From: Qipengyuania profundimaris
GTDB taxonomy: Bacteria > Pseudomonadota > Alphaproteobacteria > Sphingomonadales > Sphingomonadaceae
Length of the DNA stretch: 64,000 bases
NCBI RefSeq assembly: GCF_030717945.1
Contig: NZ_JAVAIM010000001.1
Coordinates: 2,045,131-2,109,130 of the forward strand
Reading direction: 5' to 3'
Shown here: positions 63,701 through 64,000 of the stretch, piece by piece
How the letters are laid out: each line of letters opens with the position of its first letter
Numbering within the stretch: position 1 is the stretch's first letter
The notes under the pieces: model-generated
The model's database searches: none
Told to the model about the DNA's origin: nothing
Seen by the model: only the letters and a program-made list of their open reading frames with translations
Position numbers and translations under genes: made by a program

Positions 63701-64000
63701 TTCCCGCCTGCCAAATCCAGCAGGACCTTTTCGTACTGGGCGAGAATATCGTCCCATCGGAATGCTTCTCGATGGCGTGAGCGTGCTGCGGACCGAGCCG
63801 CCTGCAGCCACGCACCCCCGGTGGTAGTGTCAGAAATAATGGCGTCGAGGTCGTTTTCGTCCGTAAAATAGCGATGACCCTCGCCCGCCACCCAGCGGTT
63901 GAAGCGATTGTCATGCGCGATTACGGCGTTCCCCGCGCCTAGCGCTTCCACCAGCGAGGGGTTCGTCCCGCCTACCGTGTGCCCGTGCAAATACGCTTGC
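63697..64000 (-). CDS. glycosyltransferase, C-terminal part (5' end outside window)
   Basis: An open minus-strand frame from the window edge to the stop at 63697, about 100 residues. YLHGHTVGGTNPSLVEALGAGN (Glu of the EX7E type) is the C-terminal nucleotide-sugar-binding region of GT4-like rhamnosyltransferases of the DUF1972 kind. The N-terminal half is missing. It suggests a polysaccharide locus beyond the window. Confidence 0.85.
   Translation of the reverse strand, partial: QAYLHGHTVGGTNPSLVEALGAGNAVIAHDNRFNRWVAGEGHRYFTDENDLDAIISDTTTGGAWLQAARSAARSRHREAFRWDDILAQYEKVLLDLAGGN

Overview
The window reads as chromosomal DNA of a GC-rich alphaproteobacterium of the order Sphingomonadales, most likely Erythrobacteraceae (an Erythrobacter, Qipengyuania or Altererythrobacter relative). 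The grounds are the conserved gene neighbourhoods (aroA-cmk-rpsA, lapA-pyrF-trpF-trpB, trpA-accD-folC, atpI-atpB-atpE with separate b' and b genes), the protein families (FYDLN protein, CpdR, SapC, TIGR04222 protein, DPP-IV-like and M2 peptidases) and many GTGA/ATGA gene overlaps. I assign this from protein character alone. No transposase, integrase, phage gene, rRNA or CRISPR array is visible.

1-9 kb (minus strand): the end of a beta-propeller lipoprotein gene, an M2 dipeptidyl carboxypeptidase, a translationally coupled hydrolase/GFA/HCCA-isomerase trio, asd with a coupled lipoprotein, and an S9 peptidase. 8.7-15.6 kb: the ffh-rpsP-rimM-trmD-rplS translation operon, split by about 3 kb that holds a lipoprotein gene, a glycine-rich-domain/TIGR04222 pair and an opposing thioredoxin-reductase-like gene. 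15.9-22.7 kb: tRNA-Ala(GGC), a FYDLN protein, aroA, cmk, rpsA, gloB and a quinone reductase. 22.7-25.8 kb: the F0 part of ATP synthase with a good promoter. 25.8-29.7 kb: ydbL-ynbE-ydbH, an envelope lipid-bridge operon.

29.8-43 kb: radC, purB, lapA-pyrF-trpF-trpB, a small membrane gene and repeats, trpA-accD-folC, a PilZ protein, an AmpG-like permease, a Rieske oxygenase, a pseudouridine synthase and rsmD. 43-52.5 kb: two paralogous exported proteins of unknown function, a UvrD/PcrA helicase, a sterol-desaturase-family enzyme, wecB-wecC (UDP-ManNAcA synthesis) and a DEAD-box helicase. 52.6-64 kb: an FAD-linked 2-hydroxyacid dehydrogenase, SapC, a PDZ-metallopeptidase, GDP-mannose synthesis genes, a probable heat-shock-controlled small RNA, an N-formylglutamate amidohydrolase, a serralysin-type RTX protease, cpdR, tRNA-Val(GAC), a Tat-exported beta-helix protein and the end of a glycosyltransferase gene that probably belongs to a polysaccharide locus beyond the window.

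The least expected element is the intergenic segment 57914-58050: a near-consensus RpoH (sigma-32) promoter, two clean hairpins, a CCUCCUCCC anti-Shine-Dalgarno motif and a strong terminator. Together these suggest a relative of the CcsR/cuckoo stress sRNAs of Alphaproteobacteria. Second is the tandem pair of small exported proteins with WP/YYWTL motifs at 43.2-44.4 kb.
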